Positions 35,901 through 43,904 of a stretch of DNA of 64,000 nucleotides are shown in pieces. The DNA lies in assembly GCF_018131005.1 (NCBI RefSeq), contig NZ_JAFCJK010000001.1, positions 434,001 to 498,000 on the forward strand, in the 5' to 3' direction. The DNA is from Bradyrhizobium lablabi (GTDB lineage: Bacteria > Pseudomonadota > Alphaproteobacteria > Rhizobiales > Xanthobacteraceae). Position 1 is the stretch's first letter, and the number at the start of each line of letters is the position of its first letter. The position numbers and the translations under genes are program-made. The notes under the pieces are model-generated. The model had not been told where the DNA came from, searched no databases, and was given only the letters and a program-made list of their open reading frames with translations.

Positions 35901-36105
35901 GCTGCTCGATCGGCAGCGCCACGGTGTCGACGACGGTCTTGGCCGACGCGCCGGGATAACGCGTCGTCACCTGCACGGTCGGCGGCACGACGTCGGGATA
36001 TTGCGCGACCGCGAGGTTGAGCAGAGCCACGCCGCCGATCAGGATCATCAGGATCGCGATGACGTTGGAAAGGACCGGCCGCTCGATGAAGAATTTCGAT
36101 ATCAT
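32938..36105 (-). CDS. RND multidrug efflux permease, AcrB/HAE1-type
   Basis: A 1055-residue proton-driven inner-membrane pump. It opens MISKFFIERPVLSNVIAIL, typical of HAE1 permeases. TM4 carries the proton-relay Asp pair in GIVVDDAIVVVE, and two large periplasmic loops contain the porter and docking domains. The C-terminal TM bundle includes ALSAKNAILIVEVA. Full length for the family. It lies 9 bp downstream of its adaptor gene. No TolC-type channel is in the window, so it must use one encoded elsewhere. Confidence 0.93.
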   Translation of the reverse strand: MISKFFIERPVLSNVIAILMILIGGVALLNLAVAQYPDVVPPTVQVTTRYPGASAKTVVDTVALPIEQQVNGVEDMLYMQSYSGADGTYTLTVTFKIGTDLNFAQVLVQNRVSSALSQLPTSVQSQGVTVQKRSTSILLFVTLTSPNRTYDSLFLSNYATINIRDELSRLPGVGNVTVFGAGQYSMRVWLDPNKLYARGLMPQDVIQAIQQQSQQVTAGQVGAPPTPPGQAFQYTLNVNGRLDEPGQFENIIVKTGNVGDVTRVRDVGWVELGAQTYSQIFSLNQKPATGIGVFQSPGANALEVQRAVERKMAELARQFPQDIRYDTPFDTTKFVNASIDEVYKTLIEAGLLVLVVILVFLQDWRAMLVPATTVPVTIIGAFAAMAALGFTINLSTLFAIVLAIGIVVDDAIVVVEGAAHNIERGMSGHDAAIKAMDELFAPIVGITLVLISVFLPAAFLPGLTGRMYAQFALVIAATALLSAINAATLKPTQCALWLRPPVPPEQRNFFYRGFNAVYDRIERGYARLIGSIAGHAKTSVLIALLLIGLAGYGLSRVPTGFIPIEDQGYLLAAVQLPDGAALDRTQSVLDRVTEIAAKTPGVEQVVSIAGISALDNSSSLANAGVAYLILKDWSARGPGEDLRSLVFGLNDKLAAIDQARILVIPPPPIQGIGNAAGFAMQVELRDGNADYNKLQAVTGAVVANAQTQSALQRVSSSFRSLVPQYDIQVDRIKTQTLHVTTDQIFSTLSSYVGASYVNQFNKFGRTFQVYTQADAQYRLTLRDIENMMVRNSNGDMVPLGTVAKITPSVGPSLISLYNLYPSATVIGLPAAGYSSGQSMRLMEEIAAKTLPPGMGFDWTAMSYQEKEVGGQIYYVFALALLLVYLVLAGQYESWYAPISVILAVPLSLLGPTLVLTSLRIDNNLYTQIGIILLVALSAKNAILIVEVALERHLRDGRTVMESAIDAARARFRPILMTSFAFILGVLPLVIATGAGANARKSIGITVFSGMIASTCLAVLFVPAFFVVVQSFENWRKARKGKTAEPRAAQAPGTVR

Positions 36106-36114
36106 GGCGCGTTC

Positions 36115-37317
36115 CTATTTGGCCGGTACTGCCGCCGCCTCGCTCTTTTGCAGTTGCGGATCGACCTTTTCACCGGGGATCGCGCGCAACAGTCCGGCGG
36201 TGACGACGCGGTCGTCCGGCTTCAACCCGCTCTCGATGACGCGCAGTTCGCCTTCGAGCTGGCCGGTCGTCACCTTGCGCTGCTCGACCACATTCTCGCT
36301 GTTCACGACCAGAAGGTAGCGCCCAGCCTGGTCGCTGCCGAGCGCGACATTGGGAACGAGCAGAGCGTTCTGCTCCTCATCGAAAGGCACGCGGACGCGG
36401 ACAAAAAAGCCCGGCAGCAGGACGTAATTGGGATTGGGCAGCACGCCCCGCACCGCGAGCGTTCCGGTCGATTGGTTGAGCGTCGGAGAGGCATAATCCA
36501 GATTGCCCTTGTGCGGATAGCCTGCCTCGGTCTGCAGGCCGACCTCCACCGGCAGCTGCTTGAGGTCGTTCGCCGTCATGCCGCGCTTGCGCGCCTCGTC
36601 GCGGATGCGCTGAACGTCCTGTTCGCTGACGTTGAAATTCACGTAGATCGGATTGAGCTGCACGATCGTCGCGAGTTGCGTCGGCGATGCCACGCCCACA
36701 AGCTCGCCGACCGAGACGAGGTGGGCGCTGACGATGCCGTCGAACGGGGCTGCCACATTGGTATAACCGTAATTCACCGCGGCCAACCTGGTATTGGCCT
36801 CGGCCTGCAGCAGACTGGCCTGCGCGTTGTCGCGCGTTGCCGTAGACGAATCGAGCGTCGCCTGTGAGACAGCCTGCCGCTGCACCAGGTCGACCTGCCG
36901 CTTGAAGTCGGTCTCGGCCTGCTTCAGCGTCGCACGCGCGCCGGCCTCCGCGGCCTGCGCCTGCTCGAGCTTCAGCTTGTAAGTGTCCGGCTCGATCGTG
37001 AACAGCGTCGTCCCCTCCTTCACGACGGTGCCGTCCCGATAATCTATCGATTGCAGGAAACCCTGCACGCGCGCGACCAGATCGACGCTCTTGATCGGCG
37101 CGGTATTGCCGGTGGCGTCCAGATAGCGCGTGACGGCCCGTTGCACTGGCAGCGCGACATCGACCTTCGGCGGCGGGGGTGGAACAAAACTATTTTGTTC
37201 GCAGGCACTTAAGCTCACGAAGGCGAATGCGGCGAAGACGATGCGCTGACGCGCGGTGGTTCGCAGTCCGACAATATTGCACAGGGTGGAACATGCCGAT
37301 GAGCGCGCATGCCTCAT
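36115..37317 (-). CDS. RND efflux periplasmic adaptor (AcrA-type lipoprotein)
   Basis: A 400-residue membrane fusion protein. A lipobox-like VSLSAC near residue 38 suggests a lipoprotein anchored to the inner membrane. It then shows the lipoyl half-motif (VVKEGTTLFTIEPDTY), a coiled-coil hairpin (about 120-190), the second lipoyl half (APFDGIVSAHLVSVGELV) and a beta-barrel domain. It forms the pump with the downstream AcrB-type permease. No local regulator is evident. The start could be later than 37317, because the signal region begins around residue 25. Confidence 0.87.
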   Translation of the reverse strand: MRHARSSACSTLCNIVGLRTTARQRIVFAAFAFVSLSACEQNSFVPPPPPKVDVALPVQRAVTRYLDATGNTAPIKSVDLVARVQGFLQSIDYRDGTVVKEGTTLFTIEPDTYKLKLEQAQAAEAGARATLKQAETDFKRQVDLVQRQAVSQATLDSSTATRDNAQASLLQAEANTRLAAVNYGYTNVAAPFDGIVSAHLVSVGELVGVASPTQLATIVQLNPIYVNFNVSEQDVQRIRDEARKRGMTANDLKQLPVEVGLQTEAGYPHKGNLDYASPTLNQSTGTLAVRGVLPNPNYVLLPGFFVRVRVPFDEEQNALLVPNVALGSDQAGRYLLVVNSENVVEQRKVTTGQLEGELRVIESGLKPDDRVVTAGLLRAIPGEKVDPQLQKSEAAAVPAK

Positions 37318-37523
37318 TTCCGGGCCTCGATTTCAAACTGCTTTCGAAAGCGGCGTCGTATCCTGCGAAAACTAGCGCGGCTCATGCATAACAACAATCT
37401 GCTTGCAGTGGAACTCGAAAGCGAAAATGATGCGGCCCGCTCAGGTTGTTACAACGAAAAGCTTTTTCAAAATCTGTTCGGCCGAAGCGGCGGCTTCCGG
37501 CAATAACAGAAAGGTTCAGTCAG

Positions 37524-38321
37524 ATGATCAGGACGTTGACACGTGCGGCAAGGCTATTGGTGTGGCTTGCGGCGGTATTGCTCGCGAGCGTGACGCCGAC
37601 ATTGTCGCAGGCGCCAACCGAGGCACAACGCGACGCCATCAAGTCGCAATGCCGCAACGATTACATGGCCCATTGTTCCAGCGTTCCGCCCGGCGGCGAA
37701 GCATCGCTGCAATGCCTGCAAAAGAATATGTCGAGCCTGTCCGCGGGCTGTGCGGGCGCGGTTCGCGCCGTCGAAGCCCCGGCGGCGGCCAAGACAGAAT
37801 CCGCCCCGGCCGCGGCGACGGCAAAGCCGGCGGCTGAAGCAGCGACGGCAAAGCCGGCGGCTGAAACGGCAGCGCCCAAGACGGCGGCAAAGCCGCCGAC
37901 CAGCGCGCAGGTTTCCACGATCCGCAGTGCTTGCCGGTCCGATTATCCTAAAGTGTGCGCGGGAGTCCCGACCGGCGGCGCACCGGCGCTGCAATGCCTG
38001 GAGAAGAACAAGGGCAAGCTCTCACCGGCCTGCGAACAAGCCGTTACCGCGGCGGGCGGCGGCGCTCTTGCGGCCGCGCCGGCGGGAGCGGCGGCGGCGC
38101 CGGCGGCTGCCCCCGCGGCCGCGCCGAGCGTGATCGTGTTGCGGCCGATGCGGCCGCGCGAAGAATTGCTCGTGCTGCGCTCGTCCTGCGGCGCCGATGT
38201 CCGCTCTCTCTGCGGCGGTGTTCAGCCCGGCGGCGGCCGGATCATGCAGTGCCTCGCGACCAATGCCGGCTCACTGTCACCGGCTTGCAAAGACGTGCTG
38301 GCACCATTTGCGGCACGATAA
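37524..38321 (+). CDS. Secreted protein with three Cys-rich repeats
   Basis: A 265-residue protein. ATG 37524 has AAAGG about 10 bases upstream. After a Sec signal (LLVWLAAVLLASVTPTLSQ) come three copies of a roughly 45-residue unit at about 35-80, 130-180 and 215-262. Each has the pattern C-x3-Y/V-x3-C, GG, LQCL or MQCL, LS-x-(A/G)C and resembles the Golgi-complex GLG1-type Cys-rich repeat. The units are joined by Ala/Pro-rich linkers, including a near-exact internal repeat AATAKPAAE. It is presumably periplasmic and disulfide-bonded; the function is unknown. It precedes a one-repeat paralogue. Confidence 0.75.
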   Translation: MIRTLTRAARLLVWLAAVLLASVTPTLSQAPTEAQRDAIKSQCRNDYMAHCSSVPPGGEASLQCLQKNMSSLSAGCAGAVRAVEAPAAAKTESAPAAATAKPAAEAATAKPAAETAAPKTAAKPPTSAQVSTIRSACRSDYPKVCAGVPTGGAPALQCLEKNKGKLSPACEQAVTAAGGGALAAAPAGAAAAPAAAPAAAPSVIVLRPMRPREELLVLRSSCGADVRSLCGGVQPGGGRIMQCLATNAGSLSPACKDVLAPFAAR

Positions 38322-38356
38322 ACAGACCGGCGCCACATCAAGAGGAGGAGGAACGC

Positions 38357-38578
38357 ATGTTGCGCATCATCGTGACCGCAGCACTGCTTGGCGCATCGAC
38401 CGCTGGCTTTGCACAGGAGCTGACCGCCGCGCAACGTAACGCCTGCACGGGCGATTACGAGAAATATTGCAAGAGCGTGACGCCGGGCGGCGGCCGCATC
38501 ATCGCCTGCCTGTCCAAGGAAATCGACAGGTTGTCACCCGCCTGCAAGAAAGTGCTCCTGGCGGCAGAGAAGAAATAG
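38357..38578 (+). CDS. Small secreted protein with one Cys-rich repeat
   Basis: A 73-residue paralogue of the preceding gene, 35 bp downstream, with a very strong GAGGAGGAGG Shine-Dalgarno. The Sec signal (IIVTAALLGASTAGFAQ) is followed by one repeat: CTGDYEKYC, TPGGGRIIACL, RLSPAC. The four Cys positions match each unit of the larger protein. Probably co-transcribed with it. Role unknown. Confidence 0.75.
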   Translation: MLRIIVTAALLGASTAGFAQELTAAQRNACTGDYEKYCKSVTPGGGRIIACLSKEIDRLSPACKKVLLAAEKK

Positions 38579-38662
38579 AAGCGATCGACGCGGTCGGTTT
38601 TGGCCTCATGGCGGCATTTTCCCTCTGGCGTTTCAGCAGGAGGAACATTAGTCTCGCCCAAA

Positions 38663-38682
38663 ATTATCAGTGTACTGTCAAT
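38663..38682. promoter_or_regulatory. MarR-type operator of the gentisate regulon, copy 1
   Basis: ATTATCAGTGTACTGTCAAT, differing at three positions from the copy at 43855. It lies 15 bp before the TTG start of the monooxygenase, overlapping the expected transcription start or leader. See copy 2 for the palindromic logic. Confidence 0.65.
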
Positions 38683-38696
38683 CCGGGAGGCAGACG

Positions 38697-39827
38697 TTGC
38701 GCATCGCCGTGATCGGCGGGGGGCCTGGCGGGCTCTATTTCGCCTATCTCTGGAAGAAGCGTCACCCGGACGCCGTGATCGAGCTGTTCGAGCAGAACTC
38801 GGCCGGCGCCACCTGGGGCTTCGGCGTGGTGTTCTCCGAGCAGGCGCTCGATTTCCTGCGCGCCGACGACCCCGACACGGTCGACGCCATCGCGCCGCAG
38901 ATGGAGAGCTGGCAAAACATCACGCTGAACCTGCGCGGCGAGAGCGTCGAGATCGACGGCGTCGGCTTCTCCTCGATCGGCCGGCTGGAGCTGCTCACGA
39001 TCCTGCAGCAGCGCGCACGTAGCGTCGGCGTGATGCCTCGCTTCGACACGACAGTACAATCAGTCGGCGAGCTCAGAGGTTACGACCTGATTGTCGCGGC
39101 CGACGGCCTGAACTCGATGGTCCGCCGCAGCTTCGAGACTGATTTCGGCGCGTCGGTGTCGCACTCGACCAACAAGTTTGCCTGGTATGGCACCACCAAA
39201 ACCTTTGCCACGCTGTCGCAGACCTTCGTGAAGACGAAGCTCGGCAGCTTCAATGCCCATCACTACCGCTATGCAAGGGACATGAGCACCTTCCTGGTCG
39301 AGTGCGACGCGGCGACCTGGGCGGCTTACGGCTTCGCCGACAAGAGCATCGAGCAATCGCAGGCGATCTGCGAGGATGTATTCGCTGCCACTCTCGACGG
39401 CCACGCGCTGGTGTCGAACAAGTCGGTGTGGCGGAATTTCCCCTGGGTCTGGAACGAGCGCTGGTCGCGCGGCAGCATCGTCCTGATCGGCGATGCGCTG
39501 CACTCCGCGCATTTCTCGATCGGTTCGGGCACGCGCCTTGCGATCGAGGACGCGATCGCTCTGACGAAGGCACTGGAAGCAGAAGCCGGTATTGCACCGG
39601 CGCTGGCGCGCTACGAGAGCGAGCGCAAGCCGATCGTGAAGAAGCTCGTCGACGCTGCGCGCACCAGCGCCGGCTGGTACGAGCATTTCCCCGACCACAT
39701 GAAACTCGACCTGATGGATTTCGCCTACAGCTACATCACCCGGTCCGGCCGGATCGACGATGCGCGGCTGCGCGCGATGTCGCCGGCCTTCATGACCCGC
39801 TACGAATCGGCGAAAGGCAAGTCATGA
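38697..39827 (+). CDS. FAD-dependent monooxygenase, salicylyl-CoA 5-hydroxylase-like
   Basis: A 376-residue class A flavoprotein monooxygenase. Start TTG 38697 has GGGAGG 6 bases upstream; the frame opens at GTG 38670. IGGGPGGLYFAYLWKK is the FAD dinucleotide motif, WGFGVVFSEQAL is typical of the aryl-CoA hydroxylase branch, and VLIGDALHSAHFSIGSGT is the GD motif. Related proteins hydroxylate salicylyl-CoA to gentisyl-CoA, or act as the N-terminal half of 2-aminobenzoyl-CoA monooxygenase. Here it stands alone, without the C-terminal old-yellow-enzyme half. It shares 4 bases with the CoA ligase gene. Confidence 0.78.
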   Translation: MRIAVIGGGPGGLYFAYLWKKRHPDAVIELFEQNSAGATWGFGVVFSEQALDFLRADDPDTVDAIAPQMESWQNITLNLRGESVEIDGVGFSSIGRLELLTILQQRARSVGVMPRFDTTVQSVGELRGYDLIVAADGLNSMVRRSFETDFGASVSHSTNKFAWYGTTKTFATLSQTFVKTKLGSFNAHHYRYARDMSTFLVECDAATWAAYGFADKSIEQSQAICEDVFAATLDGHALVSNKSVWRNFPWVWNERWSRGSIVLIGDALHSAHFSIGSGTRLAIEDAIALTKALEAEAGIAPALARYESERKPIVKKLVDAARTSAGWYEHFPDHMKLDLMDFAYSYITRSGRIDDARLRAMSPAFMTRYESAKGKS

Positions 39828-41434
39828 CCGGGATCGCCGACCAGGTGCCTTCGGACAATCCCGGCTCCCGCGAGATCGGCTTTGGCGTTCCCGAGCGCTA
39901 CAATGCAAGCCGCATCCTGTTCGACAATCTTGGCAACGGAAACGCCGGGCGCGTGGCGCTGACCGGGCCGGCCGGCGCGAGCACCTATCGCCAGCTCTGC
40001 GCGGACGCCGCTCGCTGGGGACACGGCTTCAAATCGCTGGGGCTCAAGCGCGGCGACCGCATCCTCCTGTTTCTCGACGACACGCCGGCCTATCCGGCGG
40101 CGTTCTTTGGCGCGGTGCGCGCCGGCTTCGTGCCGCTCCTGATCAACACGCTGACGCCGCCCGACCTGTTGCAGTTCTACCTGTCGGATGCGGGCGCGCA
40201 GGTCGCCGTGGCCGACGCCGAGTTCTGCGAGCGCTTCACTGCCGAGGCCTGCAACGACACTCCGCTGCGCACGCTGATCGTGGTCAATGGTCCGCCCGGC
40301 GGCCACGCCGTAGTCGACGCTCGCATCGCCGACGAATGGCTGCTCGCGTTTGACGGTGAGCTGGACGAGGCCGACACCCATCGCAACGAGATGGCGTTCT
40401 GGATGTATTCGTCGGGCTCGACCGGCCGCCCCAAGGGCATCGTGCATCTGCAGCACGACATGGCCTATACCGAGCTCTCCTTCGCGCGCAGCGTGCTGAA
40501 GCTCGGGCCCGACGACATCTGCTTCTCGGTGCCCAAGATCTTCTTCGCCTATGGCTTCGGCAATTCGATCACCTTCCCGTTCGCGGCCGGCGCCGCCGCG
40601 CTGTTGCTGCCCGGACAGCCTAAGCCGGCGGCGATCTTCGCGGCGATCGAAGACTATCGTCCAACCGTATTCTTCGGCCTGCCGACGCTCTACACGACGC
40701 TGACCAACGCCGAAGGCGCTGAGGCCACGGATTTCTCCTCACTGCGGATGGCGGTCTCGGCGGCCGAAGTTCTATCGGCCGACGTGTTCAACGGCTGGAA
40801 GGCGCTGACCGGGCTCGAGATCATCGAGGGCCTCGGCTCGACCGAGGTGCTGCACATCTATCTCTGCAATCGCGAGGACAGCAGAAAACTCGGCGCCGCG
40901 GGCCTTCGCGTCCCCGGTTATGAGCTGATGCTGCGCGACAAGGACGGACGCGAGGTCGGCGACAACGAGGAAGGCATCCTGTGGGTGCGCGGCGATTCCG
41001 CGACTCCACTGTACTGGAACCGGCCGGACAAGACCGCCGAGACCGTCCGCGACGCGGGCTGGATCTACACCGGCGACCGCTTCGTGCGCGACAGCGACGG
41101 CTTCCATTTCTTTCGCGGACGCGCCGACGATCTGGTCAAGATCTCTGGCCAGTGGGTCTATCCGCTCGAGGTCGAGCTTTGCCTCGCCGACCATCCCGAC
41201 GTGCGCGAATGCGCCGTCTACGCCGCCGAGCTGCCGGACCGCCGCATGACGTTGAAGGCCGTGGTGGTGATGAACGAGAGTGGCTTCGACGCAGGCGAAG
41301 CAACACGGCGGCTGCAGGACTACGTCAAGGCAAAGCTGTTGCCTTACAAATATCCGCGCGAGGTCAAGTTCATCGACGAGCTGCCGAAGACCGGAACGGG
41401 CAAGATCGACCGCCAGGCGGTGATGCGGATGTAG
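39824..41434 (+). CDS. Aryl-CoA ligase (benzoate-CoA ligase family)
   Basis: A 536-residue ANL-superfamily enzyme. YSSGSTGRPKG is the AMP-binding P-loop, GLGSTE and WIYTGDRF are the A5/A7 cores, and the catalytic Lys lies in PKTGTGKIDR. The overall pattern (RILFDNLGNGNAGRVAL start) is that of the benzoate-CoA ligase family. It would adenylate and thioesterify an aromatic acid such as salicylate, with the upstream monooxygenase acting on the CoA ester. ATG 39824 overlaps the preceding stop (ATGA), so the two are translationally coupled. The exact acid is inferred. Confidence 0.83.
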   Translation: MTGIADQVPSDNPGSREIGFGVPERYNASRILFDNLGNGNAGRVALTGPAGASTYRQLCADAARWGHGFKSLGLKRGDRILLFLDDTPAYPAAFFGAVRAGFVPLLINTLTPPDLLQFYLSDAGAQVAVADAEFCERFTAEACNDTPLRTLIVVNGPPGGHAVVDARIADEWLLAFDGELDEADTHRNEMAFWMYSSGSTGRPKGIVHLQHDMAYTELSFARSVLKLGPDDICFSVPKIFFAYGFGNSITFPFAAGAAALLLPGQPKPAAIFAAIEDYRPTVFFGLPTLYTTLTNAEGAEATDFSSLRMAVSAAEVLSADVFNGWKALTGLEIIEGLGSTEVLHIYLCNREDSRKLGAAGLRVPGYELMLRDKDGREVGDNEEGILWVRGDSATPLYWNRPDKTAETVRDAGWIYTGDRFVRDSDGFHFFRGRADDLVKISGQWVYPLEVELCLADHPDVRECAVYAAELPDRRMTLKAVVVMNESGFDAGEATRRLQDYVKAKLLPYKYPREVKFIDELPKTGTGKIDRQAVMRM

Positions 41435-41470
41435 CGGCCCGCGAATCGCTGCCGTGTCCGCTCGCTTCTC

Positions 41471-42664
41471 TTAGGTCCCAATCGCGTCCAACCCCGTGCC
41501 GCCATAGAGCCACGCAATATCGTCGCACCACTGTTCCTGCGACTTCGCGCTCATGATCGCGTTGCGGATCCGGGCGTGCTCGCCCGAGGGGTGGTAGATG
41601 TGCTCGCCGATCGCGCGCGACATCAATTGCACCCGCGCGGTGCGCGGAAAGCGATGCGCGCGATAGGCCTCGAGCGCGGCCACCTGGTCGTCATGGCAGG
41701 CCAGCATGTGCGACAGGCACACGGCATCTTCCATCGCCTGGCAGGCGCCTTGCGCAAAATACTGCAGCATCGGGTGCGCGGCGTCGCCGAGCAGCGCGAC
41801 GCGGCCGTCGATCCAGCGCTCATTCGGATCGCGGTCGCAGAGCACCCAGAGCCGCCAGTTGGTGCCGTGGCGAATGATGTTCTGCGCGCGCTCGTGAACA
41901 TGGACGAACCCCTGCATCACCTCGGCATCGGACACCGGCTTGCCGGCGACCGGCTCCGGCGCGTCGTTGTGATAGGTCACGACGAGGTTGAATACCTTCC
42001 AGCCCGACAGCGGGTAATGCACGATGTGGCATTTCGGGCCGGCCCACAGCGTCGCGGCGTTCCAGCGCAGATCCTCCGGCATCTGCTCGGTCGGGATCAC
42101 CGAACGATAGGTGGTGTGGCCGGACACTCGCGGCGGGCCGTCTGATGTGACCTGTTTGCGGACGTTCGACCACAGGCCGTCGGCGCCGACCAGCAAGCGC
42201 CCGGTCACGCGCTCGCCATCGGCGATCTTCGCCGTCACCGATGAGCCGTCCTGATCGTAGCCAACAACTTCGCTGCTCACGCGCAGCTCGATCAGCTCGT
42301 GGTTCTGGCAGGCGCGCAGGAACACGCCATGCAGGTCGCCGCGGTGCACGACGGCATAAGGGTTGCCGAAGCGGGCGCGGAAGGCGTCGCCGAGATCGAT
42401 ATGGGTGATCTCGTCCGCCGTCAGCGCATCCATCAGCCGGAGCCGGTCGATATAGACGGCCATACCGCGCGCGGCCTCACCGACGCCGAGATAGTCGAAC
42501 GCGTGGAAGGCGTTCGGGCCGAGCTGGATGCCGGCGCCGATCTCGCCGAGCGCGGAGGCTTTCTCCAGCAGGATTGAATGGATACCTTTTTGCGCAAGAC
42601 CAAGCGCCACGGCGAGGCCGCCGATGCCGCCACCTGCGATCAGGACCGGTCTGGTGTCTGCCAT
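41471..42664 (-). CDS. 3-Hydroxybenzoate 6-hydroxylase-like FAD monooxygenase
   Basis: A 397-residue class A flavin monooxygenase. IAGGGIGGLAVALGLAQKG (FAD), GADGLWSNVRK (DG motif) and RVALLGDAAHPMLQYFAQGACQAMEDA (GD motif) match the 3-hydroxybenzoate 6-monooxygenase/salicylate hydroxylase group. Given the neighbouring gentisate dioxygenase, para-hydroxylation of 3-hydroxybenzoate to gentisate is the best reading. It is the third gene of the minus-strand unit; its start shares one base with the MarR stop. Confidence 0.83.
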   Translation of the reverse strand: MADTRPVLIAGGGIGGLAVALGLAQKGIHSILLEKASALGEIGAGIQLGPNAFHAFDYLGVGEAARGMAVYIDRLRLMDALTADEITHIDLGDAFRARFGNPYAVVHRGDLHGVFLRACQNHELIELRVSSEVVGYDQDGSSVTAKIADGERVTGRLLVGADGLWSNVRKQVTSDGPPRVSGHTTYRSVIPTEQMPEDLRWNAATLWAGPKCHIVHYPLSGWKVFNLVVTYHNDAPEPVAGKPVSDAEVMQGFVHVHERAQNIIRHGTNWRLWVLCDRDPNERWIDGRVALLGDAAHPMLQYFAQGACQAMEDAVCLSHMLACHDDQVAALEAYRAHRFPRTARVQLMSRAIGEHIYHPSGEHARIRNAIMSAKSQEQWCDDIAWLYGGTGLDAIGT

Positions 42665-43176
42665 CAGCCCGATTTCCCGAGATGTTCTAGCGCGTCCTCG
42701 GCGCGCAGCGGCACGCGCGACGCCTCGTTGTTGAGATCGACGAGCTGGGCCAACAGCGTCAGCAGCGCCTTTCTGTCGGCCGGCTTCAGCGGCTGCAGCA
42801 TCCGCGCCTGCGCCTTGTCGACCGATGGAACAATGTCGCGCAGCATCGCAGCGCCCGCCCTGGTGAGGTGGAGCAGCTTGACACGCTTGTCCTCGCGCGC
42901 CGGCTTGCGCTCGATGAAGCCCTTGGCCTCCAGCCTCTCGATCACGTTGCCGAGCGTGGAGCGGTCGAATGCGATCACGGCGGAGAGCCGCGTCGCGTCG
43001 ATACCGGGGTGGGTCGAGATCGCGACCATGGCGGCATATTGCACGGGCGTCAGGTCAAACGCCCTGCATTCCTCGACGAACAGCGCGACTGCGATCTGCT
43101 GCATCCGCCGGAACAGATAGCCGGGTGCGGTATAGACCGCGTCCATGGTGACGGGTAAGGGCTTGCTATTCGGCAT
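42664..43176 (-). CDS. MarR-family regulator of the gentisate genes
   Basis: A 170-residue winged-helix regulator. The DNA-binding part is LTPVQYAAMVAISTHPGIDATRLSAVIAFDRSTLGNVIERL with the wing EDKRVKLLHLT. The start may be 43176 (11-base overlap with the isomerase) or 43200; both have weak Shine-Dalgarno sequences. It is embedded in the operon it probably controls. MarR proteins of aromatic catabolism release DNA on binding the acid or CoA ester. The two palindromes at 38663 and 43855 are its likely sites. Confidence 0.85.
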   Translation of the reverse strand: MPNSKPLPVTMDAVYTAPGYLFRRMQQIAVALFVEECRAFDLTPVQYAAMVAISTHPGIDATRLSAVIAFDRSTLGNVIERLEAKGFIERKPAREDKRVKLLHLTRAGAAMLRDIVPSVDKAQARMLQPLKPADRKALLTLLAQLVDLNNEASRVPLRAEDALEHLGKSG

Positions 43177-43798
43177 CGGGCTGCTTGTCCGGGGCGGCAT
43201 CGGCGAACGCCTGCACGGCCTTGGCAGCCGCCTCGGCTTTCAGAAGACGCGGATAAGCCGAGACATCGACGCCGAAGCGCCGCGCATTGGCGAGCTGTGG
43301 GACAAGGCAGAGGTCGGCTAGCGTCGGCACCTCGCCAAAGCAGAACGGCCCGGCCTCTTCAGATATCAGCGCCTCGCAGGCCGATAATCCCTCGCGATTG
43401 GCCCAGGCCGCCCACTCCGTCACCTTCTCCTCGGGCAAGCCAAGTTGACGCAGCCGCGCCAGTACCTTGAGGTTTTGCACCGGATGGGTGTCGCAGGCGA
43501 TCGCCTGCGCGAACGCGCGAATCCTGGCGCGGCGTAGCCGGTCCCGCGGCATCAGCGGGGGGTCGGGATAGGTCTCGTCCAGCCATTCGATGATTGCGAG
43601 CGATTGGGTGAGGATCCCGCCCGCATCATTCTCCAGCGTCGGCACCAGCCCCTGCGGATTGATCGCGAGATACGCAGGCGCGCATTGCTCACCCTTGCGC
43701 AAATGATGCGGCAGGTGCTCGGTGGTCAGGCCCTTCAGGTTGAGGGCGATCCGGACCCGGTAGGATGCGCTGCTGCGGAAATAGCCATGCAGCTTCAT
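43166..43798 (-). CDS. Maleylpyruvate/maleylacetoacetate isomerase (zeta GST)
   Basis: A 210-residue zeta-class glutathione-S-transferase-like isomerase. LHGYFRSSASYRVRIALNLKG contains the SSCS-like active-site segment in the variant form SSAS. NPQGLVPTLE and QSLAIIEWLDETYP are the glutathione-binding thioredoxin part, and the C-terminal ALISEEAGPFCFGEVPTLADLCLVPQ is typical. In a gentisate operon the substrate should be maleylpyruvate, giving fumarylpyruvate. No fumarylpyruvate hydrolase gene is adjacent. First gene of the minus-strand unit, divergent from the dioxygenase. Confidence 0.86.
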   Translation of the reverse strand: MKLHGYFRSSASYRVRIALNLKGLTTEHLPHHLRKGEQCAPAYLAINPQGLVPTLENDAGGILTQSLAIIEWLDETYPDPPLMPRDRLRRARIRAFAQAIACDTHPVQNLKVLARLRQLGLPEEKVTEWAAWANREGLSACEALISEEAGPFCFGEVPTLADLCLVPQLANARRFGVDVSAYPRLLKAEAAAKAVQAFADAAPDKQPDAE

Positions 43799-43854
43799 CG
43801 GAACCTCCCCGCAATTTTCTTGTTTCGCTTGTTGGTGGCGTTGACGCTACCCAC

Positions 43855-43874
43855 ATTGTCAGTATGCTGTCAAT
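43855..43874. promoter_or_regulatory. MarR-type operator of the gentisate regulon, copy 2
   Basis: ATTGTCAGTATGCTGTCAAT: the arms ATTGTCAG and CTGTCAAT are inverted repeats with one mismatched position around TATG. It sits in the 106-bp divergent promoter region between the isomerase and the dioxygenase, 30 bp before the dioxygenase ATG. Confidence 0.7.
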
Positions 43875-43904
43875 CATCAACGAAAACGACGGGAGGCCTG
43901 GCCC

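Noticed and set aside
39302..39823. N-terminal extension of the CoA-ligase frame into the monooxygenase gene
   Set aside because: The extension overlaps the monooxygenase completely and is Arg-rich; ATG 39824 with ATGA coupling gives the normal ligase N terminus.
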